A stretch of DNA of 64,000 bases, taken from assembly GCF_023721755.1 (NCBI RefSeq), contig NZ_JAMDLH010000008.1, positions 124,001 through 188,000 of the forward strand, read 5' to 3'. Every line of letters begins with the position of its first letter. Within the stretch, counting starts at the first letter, position 1. Under the pieces are notes generated by a model that was not told the DNA's origin, did no database searches, and worked only from the letters and a program-made list of their open reading frames with translations. The position numbers and the translations under genes were made by a program. This DNA comes from Pleomorphomonas sp. NRK KF1. GTDB taxonomy: Bacteria; Pseudomonadota; Alphaproteobacteria; Rhizobiales; Pleomorphomonadaceae. Below, one piece after another: positions 1 through 8,253 of this stretch.

Positions 1-45
1 CAATCCGAACCAGACCGGACGCACCAACAAGTGAGGGAGACCGAC

Positions 46-210
46 ATGGCCGGCCCAAAGACCCACAAGCAGCAGATCCGCATCATCGAGGAACGCGTCA
101 ACACCAGGAACGCCGGAGACGACTTCCAAACCGAAGCCGACCTGAAGCGCGCCGAGCTGGACGAGGAGAAGCGGGAGAGGCTGGAGGAGAAAGGCGAGGA
201 CGAGAGGTAG
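46..210 (+). CDS. Small hypothetical protein (54 aa)
   Basis: An ATG preceded by GGGAGA at a good distance opens a 54-residue frame ending in TAG. The product is almost entirely hydrophilic, basic at the start and rich in Glu, Lys and Arg in its second half, so it is probably one or two charged helices. There is no signal peptide or membrane segment. I do not recognise a family. The good ribosome binding site and helical composition favour a real gene, but short frames in GC-rich DNA are common, so confidence is moderate. Confidence 0.5.
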   Translation: MAGPKTHKQQIRIIEERVNTRNAGDDFQTEADLKRAELDEEKRERLEEKGEDER

Positions 211-360
211 GGCGGCGAGATCGACCGAGATATGGTCGCTGACAGCCCGAGCGCGGCGCGGCCTGCCTTTGCGCGGCCGCCGCCGCCTTCATCTTGATGA
301 GATCCGTTCGGACAAGCTAAGGTCTTTCAGACAATCCTCCAGGCGCGGATATAGTCCAAG

Positions 361-693
361 GTGAAACGTGTAGCCCTGCTTGTTCTCGGGATGATGATCG
401 TTCTGACGCTGACGACCAAGCTTCCGCAGAACGCATGGGGCCTGCTTGAAGGACACGGGAGCTATTTCATCCCGGAAGAAAGCAGCATCTGGACCTTCCA
501 GGTCGACGTTGACAACGCAGGCTCGGGGAGTTTCTGGCTCCGAGGGAGCGATCGTACCCGCTACTACGCGCTTTCCGAAACGACGTGGGAATATTTCCAT
601 ATTGAGAAGGAGAACGCGTGCGAGCGCTTTGATCCGGTCGATATCGCCACCTGGTGCGAACTGCGAGCAACGCCAATTCCGCTTCCACACTGA
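361..693 (+). CDS. Small putative secreted protein
   Basis: A GTG-started frame of 110 codons begins Lys-Arg and then a hydrophobic stretch (about residues 4-18), which looks like a Sec signal peptide or membrane anchor. The remainder has a beta-rich, soluble look with several Trp and Tyr residues and two Cys (about residues 87 and 98). The composition is more balanced than its neighbours and does not look like a shadow frame. No family is recognised. The start is uncertain because no clear ribosome binding site precedes the GTG. An overlapping minus-strand frame exists but lacks protein-like features. Confidence 0.5.
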   Translation: MKRVALLVLGMMIVLTLTTKLPQNAWGLLEGHGSYFIPEESSIWTFQVDVDNAGSGSFWLRGSDRTRYYALSETTWEYFHIEKENACERFDPVDIATWCELRATPIPLPH

Positions 694-807
694 ACTGCAT
701 GGCACTCCATTGGTCCCGCATCTCACTGCTGACATAACCGTGGGTAGCGCGTGGTAATGGCAATTCACGCAGGCGCTAATCCGGTGCTGACGTCAGGGGA
801 GGCTTGG

Positions 808-1377
808 ATGGGGGAGTTGAAAGCAGCGAGCGAGAGCTTCGGCAGGCTCGAGGACCGGGATGTGCGGATCGTCTGGCTGCCGCCGATGACGGTGGCCGCC
901 GCCTATGCGTCGGGCGAGGGCTGCGAGGGCAGGGCGCTCGATGCGATCACGCGCTTCGTCACCGACAGCCGGCTGCTGGAGATCAAGCCCGACGCGCGGA
1001 GCTTCGGCTTCGACTGTTCCAAGGGCGAGGCGAAGGTGGGCGAGCCGTCGCGCGTCTACGAGGTCTGGGTGTCGATTCCCGAGGGCATGGCGGTGCCGGC
1101 GCCGCTGATCCGGCGGACCTTTCATGGCGGGCTCTATGCCGCGCATGTGCTGCGCTCGTGGGACTTCCAGGACTGGAGCCTGATCAAGGACTGGGTCGAC
1201 GCCAGCGACAGATATGCCAATGACTGGGACGCGCCGCGCTGGGTGTCGCCGGAAACGGCGGCCGGGCAGGGCTTCGAGGAGACGCTGAACTTCTACACCT
1301 TCGTCCGCAAGGGCGGCCGGATGGAAGACTTGCAGCTCGATCTGCTGTTTCCGATCAGGGAGAAGTTGGCGAGCTAA
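808..1377 (+). CDS. GyrI-like / effector-binding domain protein
   Basis: The 189-residue product resembles the GyrI-like small-molecule binding fold (the SHS2 module seen in Rob/BmrR-type regulators and integron cassette proteins) as a stand-alone domain. The supporting pattern is a strand-rich first repeat around Val-Arg-Ile-Val-Trp-Leu-Pro-Pro, a Tyr-Glu-Val-Trp-Val-Ser-Ile-Pro strand, and a C-terminal Asn-Phe-Tyr strand. No DNA-binding domain is attached, so it would act as a ligand-binding or drug-sequestering protein. The ATG at 808 is chosen over upstream codons because AGGGGAGG lies 5 bp before it. The family assignment comes from overall pattern and is not certain. Confidence 0.6.
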   Translation: MGELKAASESFGRLEDRDVRIVWLPPMTVAAAYASGEGCEGRALDAITRFVTDSRLLEIKPDARSFGFDCSKGEAKVGEPSRVYEVWVSIPEGMAVPAPLIRRTFHGGLYAAHVLRSWDFQDWSLIKDWVDASDRYANDWDAPRWVSPETAAGQGFEETLNFYTFVRKGGRMEDLQLDLLFPIREKLAS

Positions 1378-1480
1378 CGGTCGCCGCTGGACCCGAAGCG
1401 GAGATCATTTGTCGGCTGTCGTAAAAGCGGCATACTGATACGTGTATGTGCTGAGATCCCGATTTTCCGGATTCGTCGAC

Positions 1481-2494
1481 ATGCCCCCCATCATCGAGAC
1501 CGAGGGCGCGACCAAGTGGTTTGCGCAGAAGGTGCCGCAGTCCGGCTTCACGGGCCGGCTTCGCAACTTCCTCAAGCCCGTCACCCGCGACGTGAAGGCG
1601 GTGGACGGCATCTCCTTTGCCATCGAGGCGGGCGAGGCCGTCGGCTATCTCGGGCCGAACGGCGCCGGCAAGTCGACGATGATCAAGATGCTGACCGGCG
1701 TGCTGGTGCCGACGGCCGGCTCCGTCCGTGTGCTCGGCCGCGTGCCGCACGAGGAGCGCATCGTCAACGCGCGCGACATCGGCGTGGTGTTCGGCCAGCG
1801 CAGCCAGCTGTGGTGGGACCTGCCGCTGTTCGAGAGCTTCGAGCTGCACCGGCGCATCTACCGGATCGAGAAGGGGCGGTTCGACCGGGCGCGGGCGGAG
1901 CTCGTGGACATGCTGCAGATCGCGCCGTTTCTTGAACGGCCGGTGCGCCAGCTCAGCCTCGGCCAGCGGATGCGCGGCGAAATCGCCATGACGCTGCTGC
2001 ATGACCCGAAGATCCTGTTTCTCGACGAGCCGACCATCGGCCTTGATGTCGTCGCCAAGGACGTGGTGCGCAAGCTCATTTCGAGGGTCAACCGCGAGCG
2101 CGGCACCACCATCATGCTCACCACCCACGACCTCAGGGACATCGAGGAGATCTGTCCACGGCTGATCATGGTCGACGACGGCAAACTGCTGTTCGACGGC
2201 CCGCTCACCAACCTCAATGCCTCCTTCGGTGCGCGCAGGAAGCTGACGCTGGAGTTCGCCAGCGAACCTGCGACGGTGATGCTGGCCGGCGCCGAACCCG
2301 CCGGCGGCGAGGGCGTGATCCGCACGTTCCTGATGAGCGACGACAGGCGCTCGCTGGTCGACATCATCGCGGCGCTGAAGTCCGACGCCGAACTGGTCGA
2401 CGTGCACCTGCACGAGCCGGATATCGAGGAGGTGATCCGCACCTATTACCAGTCGCGCCAGCGGCAGGCAGCGCCCTCGAAACGGACGGGGTAG
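1481..2494 (+). CDS. ABC-2 type exporter, ATP-binding subunit (COG4586-like)
   Basis: This is the ATPase of a three-gene exporter. Numbered from the ATG at 1481 (337 aa) it has Walker A GPNGAGKST at 58-66, the signature LSLGQRMR at about 158, Walker B ILFLDEP at about 178 and an H-loop TTHD near 216. The long N-terminus before the first strand, with an Arg-Asn-Phe-Leu-Lys-Pro insert, is typical of the COG4586 group that pairs with two DUF990-type permeases. The two downstream genes are exactly such permeases and start within 3 bp of each preceding stop. Some relatives export viologens or other xenobiotics, but the substrate here is unknown. An in-frame ATG at 1442 would add 13 residues; neither start has a strong ribosome binding site. 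Confidence 0.88.
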   Translation: MPPIIETEGATKWFAQKVPQSGFTGRLRNFLKPVTRDVKAVDGISFAIEAGEAVGYLGPNGAGKSTMIKMLTGVLVPTAGSVRVLGRVPHEERIVNARDIGVVFGQRSQLWWDLPLFESFELHRRIYRIEKGRFDRARAELVDMLQIAPFLERPVRQLSLGQRMRGEIAMTLLHDPKILFLDEPTIGLDVVAKDVVRKLISRVNRERGTTIMLTTHDLRDIEEICPRLIMVDDGKLLFDGPLTNLNASFGARRKLTLEFASEPATVMLAGAEPAGGEGVIRTFLMSDDRRSLVDIIAALKSDAELVDVHLHEPDIEEVIRTYYQSRQRQAAPSKRTG

Positions 2495-2496
2495 CC

Positions 2497-3285
2497 ATGT
2501 ATCTCGCGCTCGCCGTCGCCGGTTTCCGCACCGAAGCCAGCTTTCGCGCCCAGTTCTGGTTCCTGCTGCTCAGCGGCGTGCTGAACGTCGTCGCCCGCGT
2601 CTCGATCTGGCAGTCGGTGTTCCAGCACGGCACGGGGTCGGCCGACATCAGCCTGCCGCAGATGGTGACCTATGCGATCCTCGGCGCCACGGTGTTCTCC
2701 ACCTGGGAAGCGAGCCAGCTGGTGCGCGAGATGGGGGCGGATATCCGCAGCGGCAACGTCGTCAGCCACCTGATGCGGCCGGCGAGCTATCCGGTTTCGC
2801 TGATGGCCCGGCTGATCGGTGGACGCGCCCATGAAACGCTGCTGATCGGACTGCCGGTCGCCGTCGTCATGGGCGCCGTCTACGGCTTTCAGCCGCCGGC
2901 CAGCCTCGGCCATGCGCTGCTGTTCGCCCTGTCGGTGGCGCTGTCGCTGTTCCTTCTCTTCACCCTCGCCACCGCCGTGGCGACGATCGGTTTCTGGGTG
3001 ATGGACACGCTGGCGCTGGACTGGTTCCTGCGCGGCACGCTGGCGCTGTTCTCGGGCGGGCTGGTTCCCCTGTGGTTCTACCCGGACGGGGTGGCGAACG
3101 CCGTTCATCATCTTCCCTTCGCCTGGATCGCCTTCTACCCGCTGGCGATCTATCTCGGCCAGCTCGATCTCATGGAGAGCGTCGTCACGCTTCTCTACGG
3201 GCTCGGCTGGGCGGTGGCCTCGGCCGGGCTATTGGCGCTGCTCTGGCGCGCCGCCTGTCGGCGCATGGTCGTGCAGGGAGGCTGA
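2497..3285 (+). CDS. ABC-2 family exporter permease 1
   Basis: A 262-residue inner-membrane protein with about six hydrophobic segments, starting 2 bp after the ATPase stop codon. It resembles the ABC2_membrane_6 (DUF990/COG4587) permeases, which always occur as an unequal pair beside a COG4586 ATPase. Charged loops around the Glu-Met-Gly-Ala-Asp-Ile-Arg-Ser-Gly motif (about residue 79) match the coupling region of this group, where the protein contacts the ATPase. Co-transcription and probable translational coupling with both neighbours follow from the spacing. The substrate is not visible in the sequence. Confidence 0.85.
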   Translation: MYLALAVAGFRTEASFRAQFWFLLLSGVLNVVARVSIWQSVFQHGTGSADISLPQMVTYAILGATVFSTWEASQLVREMGADIRSGNVVSHLMRPASYPVSLMARLIGGRAHETLLIGLPVAVVMGAVYGFQPPASLGHALLFALSVALSLFLLFTLATAVATIGFWVMDTLALDWFLRGTLALFSGGLVPLWFYPDGVANAVHHLPFAWIAFYPLAIYLGQLDLMESVVTLLYGLGWAVASAGLLALLWRAACRRMVVQGG

Positions 3286-3288
3286 GCG

Positions 3289-4086
3289 ATGCAGACCCTG
3301 TCGCTCTACCTCTATCTCGTCCGCCTGCAGCTGAGGACGCGTCTTCAGTATCGCGCCAATCTTCTCATCGGCTGGGTGGCGCAGGCCTTCGGCTACGCCA
3401 GCGTCTACGGCACCATCTGGATCATCGCCAGCCGGTTCGAGCGGCTGGGTGGCTGGGTGTGGCCGGAGATCGCGCTGATGCTCGGCTTCCACGTTCTGGG
3501 CTACGCGCTCGGCGCGCTTTTCACCTTCGTGCAGCTGCGCGGCATGGAGGAGCTGGTGCGGCTCGGCACCTATGACACGCTCATGGTGCGGCCGGTCAGC
3601 CCGTGGGCCTTCCTGGCCTTTTCGGGCATCAACATCGAGTACGGCGGCCACATCGCGCTCGGCGTGGGCATGATCGCCTGGGCGCTGCCGCAGCTCGGCA
3701 TCGACTGGTCGGTGCTGACGGTGGCGCAGCTTGTGGCCAGCCTGATCAGCGCCGCGCTGCTGACCGGCGCCACGCTGACCATCATCGCCGCCATGGCGCT
3801 GGTGCTCACCCGCTCGCGCTACCTGTTCGGCATCTATTTCGACTTCTGGGAGCTGTCGCGCTACCCGCTCACCATCTTCGCCCTGCCGCTGCAACTTACG
3901 CTTCTGTCCATCGTGCCGCTCGGCTACATGGCCTACGTGCCGGTGGCCGCCCTCCTCGGCAAGCCGGTGCCGCTGATCGGCGCCGCCGCGCCCTTCGCCG
4001 CCATTCTCGCCGGCCCGGTCATGGTGGTCGTCGCCATGCTGGTCTGGCAGGCATGCCAACGGCGCTATCAGGGCGCGGGTGGGTGA
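3289..4086 (+). CDS. ABC-2 family exporter permease 2
   Basis: A 265-residue polytopic membrane protein beginning 3 bp after permease 1. It is the COG3694-like partner: a short cytoplasmic N-terminus, six hydrophobic helices, and a Leu-Gly-Thr-Tyr-Asp-Thr-Leu-Met-Val-Arg-Pro segment (about residues 92-102) equivalent to the coupling motif of the sister permease. Together with the two upstream genes it forms a complete heterodimeric ABC-2 exporter. The operon ends here, because the next gene is convergent with its stop codon 15 bp away. No terminator hairpin with a T-run is evident in that short gap. Confidence 0.85.
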   Translation: MQTLSLYLYLVRLQLRTRLQYRANLLIGWVAQAFGYASVYGTIWIIASRFERLGGWVWPEIALMLGFHVLGYALGALFTFVQLRGMEELVRLGTYDTLMVRPVSPWAFLAFSGINIEYGGHIALGVGMIAWALPQLGIDWSVLTVAQLVASLISAALLTGATLTIIAAMALVLTRSRYLFGIYFDFWELSRYPLTIFALPLQLTLLSIVPLGYMAYVPVAALLGKPVPLIGAAAPFAAILAGPVMVVVAMLVWQACQRRYQGAGG

Positions 4087-4101
4087 AGGTGACCGCCTGT
4101 C

Positions 4102-4935
4102 TCACCCCGCTTCGTACTCCGCCAGCAACAGCGCCAGCATGGTCGCCTGATGGGTGAAGGGCGCGCCATCCTCGATGTTCCAGGCGCCGCTCAGGGCGGT
4201 GTGGGCGACGGCCCAGGCGAGGAGGTGGCGGCGGGGGAGGGCGGTGCGTTCGGAGAGCGCCGTGGCATGGCGGGCGACGCGGGCCGCGTCGAGCACCAGC
4301 GCTTCGGCCCGCTCGGGGTTCTGGAAGCTGTTGGCATAGTCGTAGGCCGGATCGCCGATCAGGCCCTTGGGGTCGATCGCCAGCCAGCGGTCGCCCGAGC
4401 GCAGGATGTTGTCGTGGTGGATGTCGCCGTGCAGCGGGGTGGCCGGCGCGTCGGCGTCGAGAAGGTCGGCGGCGATGGCGGTGGCCCGCGCGACCAGCGG
4501 GCGGGCGTCGTCCGGCCAGCGCTGGGGATCGGTGCGGAACAGCGAAGCGAAGCGGCGACGGAGCGGCGTCAGCTCCGGCGGCGGCGCGTCGCGTCGGGCA
4601 TGCAGCCGCTCGACCACATCGGCGAGGATGAGGGTGGCCCTGTCGTCGCGGCCGGCGCGGGCAACGTCGCCCATCGTTTCCCCGTCGAGCCATTCCATCA
4701 GCACCGCGTCCGGCGCAAGGTCGAACACCCGCGCCGCACCGTGCCCGCCGAACCACGCCAGCATCGCGCCGCCCTTCGCCTCGTCGTCTCCGGCGCCGGG
4801 TTTCAGGAGCTTCAGCGCGGCCGGGCCGTGGGCGGCGTGCCCGACACGGTAGATGACGCTGGTGGCGGTTTCCGTGACGAAGGCCGGGGAGGTCAGCGCC
4901 CAGCGGGCGATGGCGTCGGCGAGGGCAGGCGTCAT
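4102..4935 (-). CDS. Aminoglycoside phosphotransferase / hydroxyurea-kinase-like protein
   Basis: This 277-residue kinase belongs to the APH(6)/hydroxyurea resistance kinase family, which phosphorylates streptomycin or small hydroxyl compounds in the cytoplasm. The catalytic loop HGDIHHDN lies at residues 169-176 and the metal-binding segment IDPKGLIGDPAYD at 187-199; both are intact, as is the Lys-containing ATP site near residue 42 (Ala-Leu-Lys-Leu-Leu). Its ATG lies only 7 bp after the hipA stop, so it is probably the third gene of the hip operon. A true resistance role is unproven, since many chromosomal members have unknown substrates. Confidence 0.85.
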   Translation of the reverse strand: MTPALADAIARWALTSPAFVTETATSVIYRVGHAAHGPAALKLLKPGAGDDEAKGGAMLAWFGGHGAARVFDLAPDAVLMEWLDGETMGDVARAGRDDRATLILADVVERLHARRDAPPPELTPLRRRFASLFRTDPQRWPDDARPLVARATAIAADLLDADAPATPLHGDIHHDNILRSGDRWLAIDPKGLIGDPAYDYANSFQNPERAEALVLDAARVARHATALSERTALPRRHLLAWAVAHTALSGAWNIEDGAPFTHQATMLALLLAEYEAG

Positions 4936-4942
4936 GGTGGGC

Positions 4943-6172
4943 TCAACTCCGTGCGATCGGCAAGGTGGACAGAAGGTCGTCGATGGCGTCGCGGACGTTG
5001 GCGAACATCGGCAGGTGGTGCTTCTCCCGGCTCCAGACGCCCAGGAAGTCGGCGGCCGTCTCGCGGGCGGTGTCGATCACGGTCTTTGCGGGCAGGCTGG
5101 CCTTGACCGAGAGGTGGGACAGTTCGTCCTCGTCGAAAGCCGCGAAATCCTTCGACCGGCTGTAGTTGAGGGCGAAGCGGTCGCCGGGGATATAGGCGAC
5201 GGTGGAGACGAAATCGTAGGCGGGGGCGAGCGAGGCGGTACGACCATCGCGATAGATGAGCGACCAGTTCTTGAGATGCATGTCGCCGTTGCCGATCAGC
5301 GTGTTGAAGGTCAGGCGGCGGACGAACTCCCGAATGTCGGCATCCGTGCCCTCGGCGGCGATGACGCGGGCGACCGAACGCATGCCGGCCTTCCGGTACT
5401 TGTCGTCGGGGTAGACGCCGAAGACCTGAGCGAAGTCCTCGATATGGGCGCGCCCGCCGCCCGGCAGGCGGTCGAAGCGCTCGATGACGAAGGCCTTGCC
5501 GCCGAAGCGCCCCGCGCCATCGGGCAGGCCGTCGATGGCGTCGATGTCCACGAGGTCGACCCTTGGAACGTCCATGCCGATGAGGTCGGCGAGGCGCATC
5601 ATGGAGTATTCGTTTTCGGGAACGCCTGCGAAATCGGACGAGGGCAGCTTGACGATGGCGTCGCCGCCGACACCGGAAGCCGGCACCGTCAGCCCGCCGC
5701 GCGCGCCCGCCACGGCGGAGAACTTGAGCTGAACGCCGGCCAGCGAGAAGCGGAGCATGTTGCTCTGGGGCGGATGCCTTTCGCCGTGCGGCGCCATCGC
5801 CTCGGGTGGCCACGCCTCGCCGTCGGCGGGGGTGACGGTGACGGCGCCGGGCAGGTCGCGCCCCAGCGCCCAGAGCAGGAAGAACTCGCGCTCGGAATGA
5901 ACGCCCGCCGCGTCGGCGAGGTAGCGGCGCAGCGGCCCTTCCGGCAGCAGGTTGGAGAAGAAGGGCGGCAGCTTGGTCTGGACGGGCGGGAAGTCGGTGC
6001 GCAAGGCTCCGGCCTGGTCCTTGAAGAACAGCCCCAGCGTCGGGCGTTCGGGATCGGCGATATAAGCCTCGTTGAAGGCGAAGAGAACGCGGTCGCCGGC
6101 TACCCGCGTCAGCGTGCCGATGGTCCGGCCGTGGAGATCGACGTTGAGAATGGAGACATCAGGCATCGTCAT
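4943..6172 (-). CDS. hipA: HipA-type serine/threonine kinase toxin
   Basis: A 409-residue HipA-family kinase. In E. coli HipA phosphorylates glutamyl-tRNA synthetase and induces growth arrest. It has the N-terminal HipA_N domain (about 1-110), a Gly-containing P-loop-like region Ser-Leu-Ala-Gly-Val-Gln-Leu-Lys at 143-150, the catalytic motif GNGDMHLKN at 294-302 and the metal-binding Pro-Ala-Tyr-Asp ending at 320, so it should be active. The start overlaps the upstream antitoxin gene by 14 bp (or 8 bp if the second ATG is used), a normal hipBA layout. It is clearly different from the two other HipA proteins in the window. An APH-like gene follows 7 bp downstream. Confidence 0.92.
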   Translation of the reverse strand: MTMPDVSILNVDLHGRTIGTLTRVAGDRVLFAFNEAYIADPERPTLGLFFKDQAGALRTDFPPVQTKLPPFFSNLLPEGPLRRYLADAAGVHSEREFFLLWALGRDLPGAVTVTPADGEAWPPEAMAPHGERHPPQSNMLRFSLAGVQLKFSAVAGARGGLTVPASGVGGDAIVKLPSSDFAGVPENEYSMMRLADLIGMDVPRVDLVDIDAIDGLPDGAGRFGGKAFVIERFDRLPGGGRAHIEDFAQVFGVYPDDKYRKAGMRSVARVIAAEGTDADIREFVRRLTFNTLIGNGDMHLKNWSLIYRDGRTASLAPAYDFVSTVAYIPGDRFALNYSRSKDFAAFDEDELSHLSVKASLPAKTVIDTARETAADFLGVWSREKHHLPMFANVRDAIDDLLSTLPIARS

Positions 6173-6461
6173 CCTCGTCGTCGAGGCTGTAGGCGGGGCG
6201 GCTGGCTTCGGGCGCCGTCAGGCCACGGGCGATGGAGCGCGCGGCGGGCACGGCCTTGAGCGGGATAAGCATCAGTTCGAGGCCGAGGGCGTGGGCGAGG
6301 GTGACGAGGCTGGACGCCCTGAGGTCGACGGCATTCGCCTCGATCTTCGATATGTGTGACTGCGGCACGCCGGACAGCCGCGCCAGCTCGCGCTGGCTGA
6401 GCCCCTTGGCTTCGCGAGCCTGCTTCAGTTCGGCGGCTATGCGTTCGGTCTCGTAGGTCAC
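6159..6461 (-). CDS. hipB: HipB-type XRE antitoxin
   Basis: A 100-residue protein with a Cro/C1-type helix-turn-helix at about residues 9-63 (Leu-Ser-Gln-Arg-Glu-Leu-Ala then Pro-Gln-Ser-His-Ile-Ser-Lys-Ile-Glu) and an acidic Asp/Glu tail. It overlaps hipA and would bind and neutralise it and repress the operon. The start is a GTG; no strong ribosome binding site is visible, and the AT-rich stretch with two copies of ACATATCATGA lies just upstream as its likely operator. HTH family and position make the HipB assignment firm. Confidence 0.88.
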   Translation of the reverse strand: MTYETERIAAELKQAREAKGLSQRELARLSGVPQSHISKIEANAVDLRASSLVTLAHALGLELMLIPLKAVPAARSIARGLTAPEASRPAYSLDDEDDDA

Positions 6462-6477
6462 GGCGTGATCTGTCTTT

Positions 6478-6520
6478 ACATATCATGATGCAATGATTGA
6501 TCTATAAATACATATCATGA
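6478..6520. promoter_or_regulatory. Candidate HipB operator (direct repeat)
   Basis: Two exact copies of ACATATCATGA lie at 6478-6488 and 6510-6520, 32 bp apart (close to three helical turns), in a short AT-rich gap directly upstream of hipB. Each contains the palindromic core TCATGA. The position suits autoregulation by the HipB-HipA complex. This is inference from position and symmetry. Confidence 0.5.
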
Positions 6521-6533
6521 AAGCCTGCCTGCC

Positions 6534-7451
6534 TCAAGTTTGGTCGGCGTCGGACGGGCGGCGCTCCCGTCCCAGCGCTTCCACGAGATAGTCGATGAAC
6601 ACCCTGGCTTTGGCCGACAGGTGCCGGCGGCTGAGGTAGACGGCGTAGAGGGCGAAGGTGCCGAGCGACCACTCCGGCAGAACCTGGACGAGGCGGCCGG
6701 CGACGAGGTCGTCCTCGACGATGAAGCCTGGCTGGACGATGACGCCGCCGCCCTCGACGGCGAGGCGGCGCAACAGGTCGCCATTGGTGGCGTGGACGCT
6801 GGGGCGGACGCGCACGGCGGCGGTGTCGCCGGCCGCGGTACGGAAGGTCCAGGTGTCGCCACTTGAGAGGTAGGAGTAGCTCAGCGTTTCGTGGGCGGCG
6901 AGGTCGGCCGGGTGGGCGGGGTGGCCGCGCGCCGCCAGATAGGCCGGCGCGGCGCAGGTGACGATGGGAATGGAGGCGATGCGCCGGGCGATCAGGTTGG
7001 GGCTCGGCGCCTGGGCGATGCGGATCGCCACGTCGATGCCGTCATGGGCGAGGTCGACGACGCGGTCGCTGAGGTCGATGTCGAGCCGGAGGTCGGGGAA
7101 GCGGCGGCGGAACTCGGGCAGCAGCGCGGCGAGCACCGAGATGCCGAAGGAGAGCGGGGCGCTGACGCGCAGCAGGCCTGCCGGCGTCACCGCCTCGCGG
7201 CCGACGGCCGCCTCCGCCTCGGCGAGATCGGCGAGGATCTGCTCGGCCCGTTCCAGGAATTGCGCGCCGGCCTCGGTGAGCGACAGGCGCCGCGTCGTCC
7301 GGTGGACCAGACGCGCGCCGAGATGCGCCTCCAGCGCCGCGATCTGCCGCGACACCGCCGCCGTCGAGGTGCCCAGCTTGTCGGCCACCGCCACGAAGCT
7401 GCCGGCGCCGGCCAGCGCGGTGAAGGCCTCCATGCCCCTGATGATGTCCAT
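6534..7451 (-). CDS. LysR-family transcriptional regulator
   Basis: A 305-residue LysR-type regulator. The winged helix-turn-helix fills residues 1-60 (Met-Glu-Ala-Phe-Thr-Ala-Leu-Ala, then Thr-Ser-Thr-Ala-Ala-Val-Ser-Arg-Gln-Ile) and a periplasmic-binding-like effector domain covers about 90-290. It belongs to the CrgA/DmlR-like branch, judged by the Arg-Leu-Val-His-Arg-Thr-Thr-Arg motif. It is divergent from the F420-reductase-like gene starting at 7583, so the 131-bp gap between them probably holds its binding sites and it likely controls the 7583-8820 pair. The effector is unknown. Confidence 0.9.
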   Translation of the reverse strand: MDIIRGMEAFTALAGAGSFVAVADKLGTSTAAVSRQIAALEAHLGARLVHRTTRRLSLTEAGAQFLERAEQILADLAEAEAAVGREAVTPAGLLRVSAPLSFGISVLAALLPEFRRRFPDLRLDIDLSDRVVDLAHDGIDVAIRIAQAPSPNLIARRIASIPIVTCAAPAYLAARGHPAHPADLAAHETLSYSYLSSGDTWTFRTAAGDTAAVRVRPSVHATNGDLLRRLAVEGGGVIVQPGFIVEDDLVAGRLVQVLPEWSLGTFALYAVYLSRRHLSAKARVFIDYLVEALGRERRPSDADQT

Positions 7452-7582
7452 GATCGACCCATTATTGCGATAGTCGCAACAATCTCTTTCATTCAGGGCG
7501 ATTTTTCAAGGGGACCGGATGCCGTAGGTATCAATCAACGCCGTTACGGCGACGCGGACATCAAACCCAACAGGAGTTCATC

Positions 7583-8212
7583 ATGAAAGTATCCGTCATC
7601 GGCACCGGCAACATGGGTCGCGGCTTCGCCGCCCGTCTGGTCAAGGCCGGCCACAGCGTCGGCGTCCATGGGCGCGACGCCGCCAAGGCCGCCGACGTGG
7701 CGCAGGCGATCGGCGCCAAGGCGGTGAGCGCCGCCGAGGCCGGCAAGGCCGACATCATCGTGCTGGCCGTGCCCTTCGATGCCGCCGTCGACGCGCTGAA
7801 GGCGCTGGGCGATATCGCGGGCCGCGTGGTGATCGACATCACCAACCCGCTGACGGCCGACTACATGGGCCTGACCATCGGCCACACCACCTCGGCCGCC
7901 GAGGAAATCGCCAGGGCGGTGCCGGGCGTTGCGCTGGTGAAGGGCTTCAACACCGTGTTCGCCCAGGTGCTGGCCGGCGACGGCAAGGTGGCCGGCGGCC
8001 ACGACGTGCCGGCCTACCTCGCCTCCGACAGCGCCGAGGCCAAGGCCGTCGCCGCCGAGCTGGCCCGGTCGATCGGCTTCGGCGTGGTCGATGCTGGCGG
8101 CCTGAAGAACGCCCGCTATCTCGAGGCGCTGGCCGGCCTCAACATCTACCTTGGCTACGGCGCCGGGCTCGGGACCGCCGTCACCCCGATCTGGCTGCCG
8201 GTCGCCGGCTGA
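7583..8212 (+). CDS. NADPH-dependent F420 reductase-like NAD(P)-binding protein
   Basis: A 209-residue oxidoreductase with a Rossmann motif at the N-terminus (Gly-Thr-Gly-Asn-Met-Gly-Arg-Gly at about 7-14), matching the NADPH:F420 reductase/F420_oxidored family. In bacteria without F420 such proteins are usually uncharacterised NADP-dependent reductases, so a real F420 reaction should not be assumed. The ATG is preceded by an AGGAG at 7570-7574. It is divergent from a LysR regulator and followed 41 bp later by a SnoaL-like secreted protein on the same strand, probably one transcript ended by the hairpin at 8843. Confidence 0.8.
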   Translation: MKVSVIGTGNMGRGFAARLVKAGHSVGVHGRDAAKAADVAQAIGAKAVSAAEAGKADIIVLAVPFDAAVDALKALGDIAGRVVIDITNPLTADYMGLTIGHTTSAAEEIARAVPGVALVKGFNTVFAQVLAGDGKVAGGHDVPAYLASDSAEAKAVAAELARSIGFGVVDAGGLKNARYLEALAGLNIYLGYGAGLGTAVTPIWLPVAG

Positions 8213-8253
8213 AACTCTCTCTCCTCTCACGCACTCTTTCAGGACGCACCATC

